A stretch of DNA of 64,000 nucleotides from Melieria omissa (Eukaryota; Arthropoda; Insecta; Diptera; Ulidiidae). The stretch's first letter is position 1; every line of letters begins with the position of its first letter. The stretch spans positions 124,001 to 188,000 of the forward strand of contig CAXARI010000157.1 in NCBI GenBank assembly GCA_963971225.1, written 5' to 3'. The position numbers and the translations under genes are program-made. Below are positions 52,841 to 64,000 of this stretch, in pieces. The notes beneath the pieces were generated by a model, which ran no database searches, was not told the origin of the DNA, and saw only the letters and a list, made by a program, of their open reading frames with translations.

Positions 52841-54038
52841 TGCAACCACTAAAATGCTTGTCAACACCAAATGCATAAGTGCATATTAATAATTGACCCC
52901 TTAAAATTTAGCCAGAGTCTTATGCTTTCTATATTGGTCCCTAACTTTTCATTATCCTTCAGGAATAATGAGCATATCGATGCGCCAGGATAACATTGAA
53001 AAACTGCCTATTACAAAATACACACTCACCACTAAAGTGCTTATAGATTCCAAACGGTATGGGTTACGTTAATAAAAAACCCCTTAAAATGTAGCTAGAG
53101 ATTGCAGCTTTATCAAATTAAATCAATAATTTGATTACTATTAGGCAATCATGAACAGATCGATGCGCAAGAGTGACATTAAATGGCTGCCTACTGCAAA
53201 ATCGATAAAATGCTTGTAAAATATGATGATTCTAGGTTTATAGAAAAAATAATAACCTTAAAACCTAGCTGGAGTTTTGAGCTTTCATAAATGGGGTCAA
53301 TCTTCTCGCTATCTCAAATAATGCAGGAGAATTTCGTTGTGGAAAAGTGATATCGACCACATGATACATCTATATCAGGGGTGCCCAAAGTCTTCTTATG
53401 GAAAAGCAAAATCCAATACATGTAAAGTTGCCCAAAAAAAATGCAAACAAATTATTTAATTAATTGAATTAGTTGAAAGCACATTGTGCATTTCGCTTGA
53501 CCCTTAAAATTATAAGTGAAAAAAATATAATGTTCCCATTTGTCATTGCCGAAAGGCCAACCAATCGCCAACACAAAAAAGCATACACACAAAAACTACA
53601 ACAACAAAAGCATCTAATTTTTTTTCATACATACAATTTCTTGAGGCAACAAAACAAAAATCCGCGCAGCCCCCACACGTGTTGCTTCGTTGCTGTCACA
53701 ACAACGACTGATTGAAAGAATGCACCTCTGATCTATATAACCAATCAAATGCTTGTGGAACCTAAGTACGCACAATCACTTTAATCAAAATGGCGTCAAA
53801 ATTAAGCCAGAGTGACCACCTTTCACCAATTTGGTAAATAAAAAAAATATCCCACCGGCAGCTTGATCGAAATTATGGCTCTTAAATCTCGACCCGTTAA
53901 CGGATTTTAATAATATTATGCCTTATTATTTAGCTAGACTCGTATGCTTTCTATAATGGTATCAATCATCCTTCTATACCCCAAGGTTCGAAAGCAAATC
54001 GATTTGGAACGGTGACTTTGAAAAAATTGCTACTTGGG
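52841..54038. repeat. Satellite unit 45 (1198 bp)
   Basis: MITE copy 53376-53730, long form. Has GATGCGCCAGG in subunit A, otherwise seen only in unit 48. Confidence 0.95.
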
Positions 54039-55235
54039 TGCAACCACTAAAATGCTTGTCAACACCAAATGCATAAGTGCATATTAATAACTGACCCCTT
54101 AAAATTTAGCCAGAGTCTTATGCTTTCTATATTGGTCCCTACCTTTTCATTATCCTTCAGGAATAATGAGCATGTCGATGCGCAAGGATAACATTGAAAA
54201 ACTGCCTATTACAAAATACACACTCACCACTAAAGTGCTTATAGATTCCAAACGGTATGGGTTACGTTAATAAAAAACCCCTTAAAATGTAGCTAGAGAT
54301 TGCAGCTTTATCAAATTAAATCAATAATTTGATTACTATTAGGCAATCATGAACAGATCGATGCGCAAGAGTGACATTAAATGGCTGCCTACTGCAAAAT
54401 CGATAAAATGCTTGTAAAATATGATGATTCTAGGTTTATAGAAAAAATAATAACCTTAAAACCTAGCTGGAGTTTTGAGCTTTCATAAATGGGGTCAATC
54501 TTCTCGCTATCTCAAATAATGCAGGAGAATTTCGTTGTGGAAAAGTGATATCGACCACATGATACATCTATATCAGGGGTGCCCAAAGTCTTCTTATGGA
54601 AAAGCAAAAACCAATACATTTAAAGTTGCCCAAAAAAATGCAAACAAATTATTTAATTAATTGAATTAGTTGAAAGCACATTGTGCATTTCGCTTGACCC
54701 TTAAAATTATAAGTGAAAAAAATATAATGTTCCCATTTGTCATTGCCGAAAGGCCAACCAATCGCCAACACAAAAAAGCATACACACAAAAACTACAACA
54801 ACAAAAGCATCTAATTTTTTTTCATACATACAATTTCTTGAGGCAACAAAACAAAAATCCGCGCAGCCCCCACACGTGTTGCTTCGTTGCTGTCACAACA
54901 ACGACTGATTGAAAGAATGCACCTCTGATCTATATAACCAATCAAATGCTTGTGGAACCTAAGTACGCACAATCACTTTAATCAAAATGGCGTCAAAATT
55001 AAGCCAGAGTGACCACCTTTCACCAATTTGGTAAATAAAAAAAATATCCCACCGCCAGCATGATCGAAATTATGGCTGTTAAATCTCGACCCGTTAACGG
55101 ATTTTAATAATATTATGCCTTATTATTTAGCTAGACTCGTATGCTTTCTATAATGGTATCAATCATCCTTCTATACCCCAAGGTTCGAAAGCAAATCGAT
55201 TTGGAACGGTGACTTTGAAAAAATTGCTACTTGGG
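54039..55235. repeat. Satellite unit 46 (1197 bp), mosaic
   Basis: MITE copy 54574-54927. Follows unit 37 up to about 54767, then acquires the long-form MITE tract, marking the end of the superblock. Confidence 0.95.
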
Positions 55236-56432
55236 TGCAACCACTAAAATGCTTGTCAACACCAAATGCATAAGTGCATATTAATAATTGACCCCTTAAA
55301 ATTTAGCCAGAGTCTTATGCTTTCTATATTGGTCCCTACCTTTTCATTATCCGTCAGGAATAATGAGCATATCGATGCGCAAGGATAACATTGAAAAACT
55401 GCCTATTACAAAATACACACTCACCACTAAAGTGCTTATAGATTCCAAACGGTATAGGTTACGTTAATAAAAAACCCCTTAAAATGTAGCTAGAGATTGC
55501 AGCTTTTTCAAATTAAATCAATAATTTCATTACTATTAGGCAATCATGAACAGATCAATGCGCAAGAGTGACATTAAATGGCTGCCTACTGCAAAATCAA
55601 TAAAATGCTTGTAAAATATGATGATTCTAGGTTTATAGAAAAATAATAACCTTAAAACCTAGCTGGAGTTTTGAGCTTTCATAAATGGGGTCAATCTTCT
55701 CGCTATCTCAGATAATACAGGAGAATTTCGTTGTGGAAAAGTGATATCGACCACATGATACATCTATATCAGGGGTGCCCAAAATCTTCTTATGGAAAAG
55801 CAAAAACCAATACATGTAAAGTTGCCCAAAAAAAATGCAAACAAATTATTTAATTAATTGAATTAGTTGAAAGCACATTGTGCATTTCGCTTGACCCTTA
55901 AAATTATAAGTGAAAAAAATATTATGTTCCCATTTGTCATTGCCGAAAGGCCAACCAATCGCCAACACAAAAAAGCATACACACAAAAACTACAACAACA
56001 AAAGCATCTAATTTTTTTTCATACATACAATTTCTTGAGGCAACAAAACAAAAATCCGCGCAGCCCCCACACGTATTGCTTCGTTGCTGTCACAACAACG
56101 ACTGATTGAAAGAATGCACCTCTGATCTATATAACCAATCAAATGCTTGTGGAACCTAAGTACGCACAATCACTTTAATCAAAATGGCGTCAAAATTAAG
56201 CCAGAGTGACCACCTTTCACCAATTTGGTAAATAAAAAAAATATCCCACCGCCAGCATGATCGAAATTATGGCTGTTAAATCTCGACCCGTTAACGGATT
56301 TTAATAATATTATGCCTTATTATTTAGCTAGACTCGTATGCTTTCTATAATGGTATCAATCATCCTTCTATACCCCAAGGTTCGAAAGCAAATCGATTTG
56401 GAACGGTGACTTTGAAAAAATTGCTACTTGGG
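55236..56432. repeat. Satellite unit 47 (1197 bp)
   Basis: MITE copy 55770-56124, long form. GATAATACAGG and CACGTATTGC as in unit 44 (offset 3592); private CAGATCAATGCGC in subunit B shared with unit 48. Confidence 0.95.
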
Positions 56433-57628
56433 TGCAACCACTAAAATGCTTGTCAACACCAAATGCATAAGTGCATATTAATAATTGACCCCTTAAAATT
56501 TAGCCAGAGTCTTATGCTTTCTATATTGGTCCCTAACTTTTCATTATCCTTCAGGAATAATGAGCATATCGATGCGCCAGGATAACATTGAAAAACTGCC
56601 TATTACAAAATACACACTCACCACTAAAGTGCTTATAGATTCCAAACGGTATGGGTTACGTTAATAAAAAACCCCTTAAAATGTAGCTAGAGATTGCAGC
56701 TTTATCAAATTAAATCAATAATTTCATTACTATTCGGCAATCATGAACAGATCAATGCGCAAAAGTGACATTAAATAGCTGCCTACTGCAAAATCGATAA
56801 AATGCTTGTAAAATATGATGATTCTAGGTTTATAGAAAAAATAATAACCTTAAAACCTAGCTGGAGTTTTGAGCTTTCATAAATGGGGTCAATCTTCTCG
56901 CTATCTCAAATAATGCAGGAGAATTTCGTTGTGGAAAAGTGATATCGACCACATGATACATCTATATCAGGGGTGCCAAAAATCTTCTTATGGAAAAGCA
57001 AAAACCAATACATGTAAAGTTGCCCAAAAAATGCAAACAAATTATTTAATTAATTGAATTAGTTGAAAGCACATTGTGCATTTCGCTTGACCCTTAAAAT
57101 TATAAGTGAAAAAAATATTATGTTCCCATTTGTCATTGCCGAAAGGCCAACCAATCGCCAACACAAAAAAGCATACACACAAAAACTACAACAACAAAAG
57201 CATCTAATTTTTTTTCATACATACAATTTCTTGAGGCAACAAAACAAAAATCCGCGCAGCCCCCACACGTGTTGCTTCGTTGCTGTCACAACAACGACTG
57301 ATTGAAAGAATGCACCTCTGATCTATATAATCAATCAAATGCTTGTGGAACCTAAGTACGCACAATCACTTTAATCAAAATGGCGTCAAAATTAAGCCAG
57401 AGTGACCACCTTTCAATAATTTGGTAAATAAAAAAAATATCCCACCGGCAGCATGATCGAAATTATGGCTGTTAAATCTCGACCCGTTAACGGATTTTAA
57501 TAATATTATGCCTTATTATTTAGCTAGACTCGTATGCTTTCTGTAATGGTATCAATCATCCTTCTATACCCCAAGGTTCGAAAGCAAATCGATTTGGAAC
57601 GGTGACTTTGAAAAAATTGCTACTTGGG
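56433..57628. repeat. Satellite unit 48 (1196 bp)
   Basis: MITE copy 56968-57320, long form. GATGCGCCAGG as in unit 45 (offset 3592); private TTAAATAGCTGCC. Confidence 0.95.
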
Positions 57629-58807
57629 TGCAACCACTAAAATGCTTGTCAACACCAAATGCATAAGTGCATATTAATAATTGACCCCTTAAAATTTAGC
57701 CAGAGTCATATGCTTTCTATATTGGTCCCTAACTTTTCATTATCCTTCAGGAATAATGAGCATATCGATGCGCAAGGATAACATTGAAAAACTGCGTATT
57801 ACAAAATACACACTCACCACTAAAGTGCTTATAGATTCCAAACGGTATGGGTTACGTTAATAAAAAACCCCTTAAAATGTAGCTAGAGATTGCAGCTTTA
57901 TCAAATTAAATCAATAATTTCATTACTATTCGGCAATCATGAACAGATCGATGCGCAAGAGTGACATTAAATGGCTGCCTACTGCAAAATCGATAAAATG
58001 CTTGTAAAATATGATGATTCTAGGTTTATAGAAAAACTAATAACCTTAAAACCTAGCTGGAGTTTTGAGCTTTCATACATGGGGTCAATCTTCTCGTTAT
58101 CTCAAATAATGCAGGAGAATTTCGTTGTGGAAAAGTGATATCGACCACATGATACATCTATATCAGGGGTGCCCAAAATATTCTTATGGAAAAGCAAAAA
58201 CCAATACATGTAAAGTTGACCAAAAAATGCAAACAAATTATTTAATTAATTGAATTAGTTGAAAGCACATTGTGCATTTCGCTTGACCCTTAAAATTATA
58301 AGTGAAAAAAATATAATGTTCCCATTTGTCATTGCCGAAAGGCCAACCAATCGCCAAAACAAAAACTACAACAACAAAAGCATCTAATTTTTTTCATACA
58401 TAGAATTTCTTGAGGCAACAAAACAAAAATCCGCGCAGCCCCCACACGTGTTGCTTCGTTGCTGTCACAACAACGACTGATTGAAAGAATGCACCTCTGA
58501 TCTATATAATCAATCAAATGCTTGTGGAACCTAAGTACGCACAATCACTTTAATCAAAATGGCGTCAAAATTAAGCCAGAGTGACCACCTTTCACCAATT
58601 TGGTAAATAAAAAAAATATCCTCCCGGCAGCATGATCGAAATTATGGCTGCTAAATCTCGACCCGTTAACGGATTTTAAAAATATTATGCCTTATGATTT
58701 AGCTAGACTCGTATGCTTTCTATAATGGGATCAATCATCGTTCTATACCCCAAGGTTCGAAAGCAAATCGATTTGGAACGGTGACTTTGAAAAAATTGCT
58801 ACTTGGG
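57629..58807. repeat. Satellite unit 49 (1179 bp)
   Basis: MITE copy 58164-58499. AACTGCGTATTAC shared with unit 53 (offset about 4754); TATCCTCCCGGC private. Confidence 0.95.
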
Positions 58808-60005
58808 TGCAACCACTAAAATGCTTGTCAACACCAAATGCATAAGTGCATATTAATAATTGACCCCTTAAAATTTAGCCAGAGTCTTATGCTTTCTATA
58901 TTGGTCCCTAACTTTTCATTATCCCTCAGGAATAATGAGCATATCGATGCGCAAGGATAACATTGAAAAACTGCCTATTACAAAATACACACTCACCACT
59001 AAAGTGCTTATAGATTCCAAACGGTACAGGTTACGTTAATAAAAAACCCCTTAAAATGTAGCTAGAGATTGCAGCTTTATCAAATTAAATCAATAATTTG
59101 ATTACTATTCGGCAATCATGAACAGATCGATGCGCAAGAGTGACATTAAATGGCTGCCTACTGCAAAATCGATGAAATGCTTGTAAAATATGATGATTCT
59201 AGGTTTATAGAAAAACTAATAACCTTAAAACCTAGCTGGAGTTTTGAGCTTTCATAAATGGGGTCAATCTTCTCGCTATCTCAGATAATGCAGGAGAATT
59301 TCGTTGTGGAAAAGTGATATCGACCACATGATACATCTATATCAGGGGTGCCCAAAATCTTCTTATGGAAAAGCAAAATCCAATACATGTAAAGTTGCCC
59401 AAAAAAAATGCAAACAAATTATTTAATTAATTGAATTAGTTGAAAGCACATTGTGCATTTCGCTTGACCCTTAAAATTATAAGTGAAAAAAATATAATGT
59501 TCCCATTTGTCATTGCCGAAAGGCCAACCAATCGCCAACACAAAAAAGCATACACACAAAAACTACAACAACAAAAGCATCTAATTTTTTTTCATACATA
59601 CAATTTCTTGAGGCAACAAAACAAAAATCCGCGCAGCCCCCACACGTGTTGCTTCGTTGCTGTCACAACAACGACTGATTGAAAGAATGCACCTCTGATC
59701 TATATAACCAATCAAATGCTTGTGGAACCTAAGTACGCACAATCACTTTAATCAAAATGGCGTCAAAATTAAGCCAGAGTGACCACCTTTCACCAATTTG
59801 GTAAACAAAAAAAATATCCCACCGGCAGCTTGATCGAAATTATGGCTCTTAAATCTCGACCCGTTAACGGATTTTAATAATATTATGCCTTATTATTTAG
59901 CTAGACTCGTATGCTTTCTATAATGGTATCAATCATCCTTCTATACCCCAAGGTTCGAAAGCAAATCGATTTGGAACGGTGACTTTGAAAAAATTGCTAC
60001 TTGGG
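58808..60005. repeat. Satellite unit 50 (1198 bp)
   Basis: MITE copy 59343-59697, long form. CGGTACAGG and ATCGATGAAATG as in unit 6. Confidence 0.95.
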
Positions 60006-61185
60006 TGCAACCACTAAAATGCTTGTCAACACCAAATGCATAAGTGCATATTAATAATTGACCCCTTAAAATTTAGCCAGAGTCTTATGCTTTCTATATT
60101 GGTCCCTAACTTTTCATTATCCTTCAGGAATAATGAGCATATCGATGCGCAAGGATAACATTGAAAAACTGCCTATTACAAAATACACACTCACCACTAA
60201 AGTGCTTATAGATTCCAAACGGTATGGGTTACGTTAATAAAAGACCCCTTAAAATGTAGCTAGAGATTGCAGCTTTATCAAATTAAATCAATAATTTGAT
60301 TACTATTAGGCAATCATGAACAGATCGATGCGCAAGAGTGACATTAAATGGCTGCCTACTGCAAAATCGATAAAATGCTTGTAAAATATGATGATTCTAG
60401 GTTTATAGAAAAAATAATAACCTTAAAACCTAGCTGGAGTTTTGAGCTTTCATAAATGGGGTCAATCTTCTCGCTATCTCAAATAATGCAGGAGAATTTC
60501 GTTGTGGAAAAGTGATATCGACCACATGATACATCTATATCAGGGGTGCCCAAAGTCTTCTTATGGAAAAGCAAAAACCAATACATTTAAAGTTGCCCAA
60601 AAAAATGCAAACAAATTATTTAATTAATTGAATTAGTTGAAAGCACATTGTGCATTTCGCTTGACCCTTAAAATTCTAAGTGAAAAAAATATAATGTTCC
60701 CATTTGTCATTGCCGAAAGGCCAACCAATCGCCAAAACAAAAACTACAACAACAAAAGCATCTAATTTTTTTTCATACATAGAATTTCTTGAGGAAACAA
60801 AAAAAAATCAGCGCAGCCCCCACACGTGTTGCTTCGTTGCTGTCACAACAACGACTGATTGAAAGAATGCACCTCTGATCTATATAACCAATCAAATGCT
60901 TGTGGAACCTAAGTACGCACAATCACTTTAATCAAACTGGCGTCAAAATTAAGCCAGAGTGACCACCTTTCACCAATTTGGTAAATAAAAAAAATATCCC
61001 ACCGGCAGCATGATCGAAATTATGGCTGTTAAATCTCGACCCGTTAACGGATTTTAATATTATTATGCCTTATTATTTAGCTAGACTCGTATGCTTTCTA
61101 TAATGGTATCAATCATCCTTCTATACCCCAAGGTTCGAAAGCAAATCGATTTGGAACGGTGACTTTGAAAAAATTGCTACTTGGG
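60006..61185. repeat. Satellite unit 51 (1180 bp)
   Basis: MITE copy 60541-60877. AAAATTCTAAGTG shared with units 25 and 27; AAACAAAAAAAAATC tract. Confidence 0.95.
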
Positions 61186-62382
61186 TGCAACCACTAAAAT
61201 GCTTGTCAACACCAAATGCATAAGTGCATATTAATAATTGACCCCTTAAAATTTAGCCAGAGTCTTATGCTTTCTATATTGGTCCCTAACTTTTCATTAT
61301 CCTTCAGGAATAATGAGCATATCGATGCGCAAGGATAACATTGAAAAACTGCCTATTACAAAATACACACTCACCACTAAAGTGCTTATAGATTCCAAAC
61401 GGTATGGGTTACGTTAATAAAAAACCCCTTAAAATGTAGCTAGAGATTGCAGCTTTATCAAATTAAATCAATAATTTCATTACTATTAGGCAATCATGAA
61501 CAGATCGATGCGCAAGAGTGACATTAAATGGCTGCCTACTGCAAAATCAATAAAATGCTTGTAAAATATGATGATTCTAGGTTTATAGAAAAATAATAAC
61601 CTTAAAACCTAGCTGGAGTTTTGAGCTTTCATAAATGGGGTCAATCTTCTCGCTATCTCAGATAATACAGGAGAATTTCGTTGTGGAAAAGTGATATCGA
61701 CCACATGATACATCTATATCAGGGGTGCCCAAAATCTTCTTATGGAAAAGCAAAAACCAATACATGTAAAGTTGCCCAAAAAAAATGCAAACAAATTATT
61801 TAATTAATTGAATTAGTTGAAAGCACATTGTGCATTTCGCTTGACCCTTAAAATTATAAGTGAAAAAAATATAATGTTCCCATTTGTCATTGCCGAAAGG
61901 CCAACCAATCGCCAACACAAAAAAGCATACACACAAAAACTACAACAACAAAAGCATCTAATTTTTTTTCATACATACAATTTCTTGAGGCAACAAAACA
62001 AAAATCCGCGCAGCCCCCACACGTGTTGCTTCGTTGCTGTCACAACAACGACTGATTGAAAGAATGCACCTCTGATCTATATAATCAATCAAATGCTTGT
62101 GGAACCTAAGTACGCACAATCACTTTAATCAAAATGGCGTCAAAATTAAGCCAGAGTGACCACCTTTCACCAATTTGGTAAATAAAAAAAATATCCCACC
62201 GGCAGCATGATCGAAATTATGGCTGTTAAATCTCGACCCGTTAACGGATTTTAATAATATTATGCCTTATTATTTAGCTAGACTCGTATGCTTTCTGTAA
62301 TGGTATCAATCATCCTTCTATACCCCAAGGTTCGAAAGCAAATCGATTTGGAACGGTGACTTTGAAAAAATTGCTACTTGGG
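61186..62382. repeat. Satellite unit 52 (1197 bp)
   Basis: MITE copy 61720-62074, long form, GATAATACAGG class. Confidence 0.95.
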
Positions 62383-63562
62383 TGCAACCACTAAAATGCT
62401 TGTCAACACCAAATGCATAAGTGCATATTAATAATTGACCCCTTAAAATTTAGCCAGAGTCATATGCTTTCTATATTGGTCCCTAACTTTTCATTATCCT
62501 TCAGGAATAATGAGCATATCGATGCGCAAGGATAACATTGAAAAACTGCGTATTACAAAATACACACTCACCACTAAAGTGCTTATAGATTCCAAACGGT
62601 ATGGGTTACGTTAATAAAAAACCCCTTAAAATGTAGCTAGAGATTGCAGCTTTATCAAATTAAATCAATAATTTCATTACTATTCGGCAATCATGAACAG
62701 ATCGATGCGCAAGAGTGACATTAAATGGCTGCCTACTGCAAAATCGATAAAATGCTTGTAAAATATGATGATTCTAGGTTTATAGAAAAACTAATAACCT
62801 TAAAACCTAGCTGGAGTTTTGAGCTTTCATAAATGGGGTCAATCTTCTCGTTATCTCAAATAATGCAGGAGAATTTCGTTGTGGAAAAGTGATATCGACC
62901 ACATGATACATCTATATCAGGGGTGCCCAAAATATTCTTATGGAAAAGCAAAAACCAATACATGTAAAGTTGCCCAAAAAATGCAAACAAATTATTTAAT
63001 TAATTGAATTAGTTGAAAGCGCATTGTGCATTTCGCTTGACCCTTAAAATTATAAGTGAAAAAAATATAATGTTCCCATTTGTCATTGCCGAAAGGCCAA
63101 CCAATCGCCAAAACAAAAACTACAACAACAAAAGCATCTAATTTTTTTTCATACATACAATTTCTTGAGGCAACAAAACAAAAATCCGCGCAGCCCCCAC
63201 ACGTGTTGCTTCGTTGCTGTCACAACAACGACTGATTGAAAGAATGCACCTCTGATCTATATAATCAATCAAATGCTTGTGGAACCTAAGTACGCACAAT
63301 CACTTTAATCAAAATGGCGTCAAAATTAAGCCAGAGTGACCACCTTTCACCAATTTGGTAAATAAAAAAAATATCCCCCCGGCAGCATGATCGAAATTAT
63401 GGCTGTTAAATCTCGACCCGTTAACGGATTTTAATAATATTATGCCTTATGATTTAGCTAGACTCGTATGCTTTCTATAATGGGATCAATCATCGTTCTA
63501 TACCCCAAGGTTCGAAAGCAAATCGATTTGGAACGGTGACTTTGAAAAAATTGCTACTTGGG
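62383..63562. repeat. Satellite unit 53 (1180 bp)
   Basis: MITE copy 62918-63254. Resembles unit 49; GAAAGCGCATTG is private. Confidence 0.95.
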
Positions 63563-64000
63563 TGCAACCACTAAAATGCTTGTCAACACCAAATGCATAA
63601 GTGCATATTAATAATTGACCCCTTAAAATTTAGCCAGAGTCTTATGCTTTCTATATTGGTCCCTAACTTTTCATTATCCCTCAGGAATAATGAGCATATC
63701 GATGCGCAAGGATAACATTGAAAAACTGCCTATTACAAAATACACACTCACCACTAAAGTGCTTATAGATTCCAAACTGTACAGGTTACGTTAATAAAAA
63801 ACCCCTTAAAATGTAGCTAGAGATTGCAGCTTTATCAAATTAAATCAATAATTTGATTACTATTCGGCAATCATGAACAGATCGATGCGCAAGAGTGACA
63901 TTAAATGGCTGCCTACTGCAAAATCGATAAAATGCTTGTAAAATATGATGATTCTAGGTTTATAGAAAAACTAATAACCTTAAAACCTAGCTGGAGTTTT
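63563..64000. repeat. Satellite unit 54, truncated by the window edge
   Basis: The first 438 bp (subunits A, B and part of C) are present, with ACTGTACAGG related to units 6, 7 and 50. The array continues past the window. Confidence 0.95.

Larger units (their letters stand above)
34196..54767. repeat. Nine-unit superblock duplicated at offset 10694 bp
   Basis: 34196-44073 corresponds to 44890-54767 (about 9.88 kb each), including the nested 3559-bp duplication and the mosaic units 35/44. All unit starts from 35012 to 43345 reappear exactly 10694 bp later. A few substitutions were seen (for example in units 36/45 and 30/39). Confidence 0.88.
826..64000. repeat. Head-to-tail composite satellite array, 53 units plus a partial one
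   Basis: The array is phased here on TGCAACCACTAAAATGC, which recurs at 826, 2021, 3201, 4381, 5562 and so on to 63563. All units have the same orientation. Unit lengths are 1142-1198 bp, mostly two classes near 1180 and 1197 bp that differ by a 16-bp indel inside the embedded hAT-like element. Each unit comprises subunits A, B and C, a hAT-like MITE with TSD, then D and E. Units differ from each other by scattered substitutions and small indels. No frame longer than about 100 codons exists and none begins with ATG. The array runs off the right edge. Role unknown; heterochromatic or structural DNA is the default expectation. Confidence 0.97.

Noticed and set aside
1452..58544. Recurrent 71-101-codon minus-strand frames covering the right part of the MITE
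   Set aside because: They start at non-ATG codons (TTG), their length varies with small indels between units, and they overlap the transposon end and TSD. No sign of coding selection.
10871..62059. Recurrent 80-codon plus-strand frames within the MITE (10871, 35644, 39203 and later copies)
   Set aside because: They begin at TTG, not ATG, appear only where the 16-bp long form keeps the frame open, and are repeated because the unit is repeated. The peptide resembles no known family.
826..64000. CRISPR array
   Set aside because: The repeats are about 1.2 kb, directly abutting, with no unique spacers.
826..64000. rDNA spacer or histone gene cluster
   Set aside because: No rRNA, core promoter or histone coding sequence appears in any unit.
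826..64000. Tandem LTR retrotransposon array
   Set aside because: No TG...CA bounded LTR, primer-binding site, polypurine tract or reverse-transcriptase frame in the unit.
826..64000. A specific named satellite or species
   Set aside because: I do not recognise the unit as any named satellite, so taxon and family name are left open.

Overview
The window is one long satellite array with a short non-repetitive left flank. I see no protein-coding gene, rRNA or tRNA that I can support. The AT-rich composition, poly-CAA tracts, a hAT-type element with a perfect 8-bp target-site duplication (TSD), and the absence of genes over 64 kb fit heterochromatin (pericentromeric, subtelomeric or sex-chromosomal) of a eukaryote. 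An insect, perhaps a dipteran, is my best guess, but nothing in the sequence proves the taxon.

Layout: positions 1-825 are flank, with a perfect 30-bp palindrome at 292-321, an 18-bp palindrome at 750-767 and GC-richer short repeats at 17-58. From 826 to the right edge (64000) there is an unbroken head-to-tail array, all in one orientation, of 53 complete units (1142-1198 bp, mean about 1184 bp) plus one partial unit. The array does not end inside the window.

The unit is composite. Once one block is removed, it is a pentamer of diverged subunits A-E (four of about 172-182 bp and a shortened D of about 129 bp) that share recurring motifs. The remaining block, about 338 or 354 bp, sits between C and D and has hAT hallmarks: ends CAGGGGTGC...GCACCTCTG flanked on both sides by the same 8 bp, ATCTATAT. 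The simplest reading is that a non-autonomous hAT element (MITE) inserted once into an older ~834-bp five-subunit repeat, and the whole ~1.18-kb composite was then amplified; all 53 complete units carry the element at the same site.

Above the single unit there are larger repeats: a 4-unit block duplicated at 4717-bp offset (17.35-27.06 kb), a 2-unit block at 2341-bp offset (27.9-31.9 kb), a 3-unit block at 3559-bp offset (34.2-41.4 kb), and a 9-unit superblock at 10694-bp offset (34.2-44.1 kb versus 44.9-54.8 kb). Variant signatures are also shared between units about 50 kb apart. This points to repeated unequal exchange and gene conversion, although misassembly of such an array must be excluded. 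The leftmost unit carries several private variants, as expected at an array edge.
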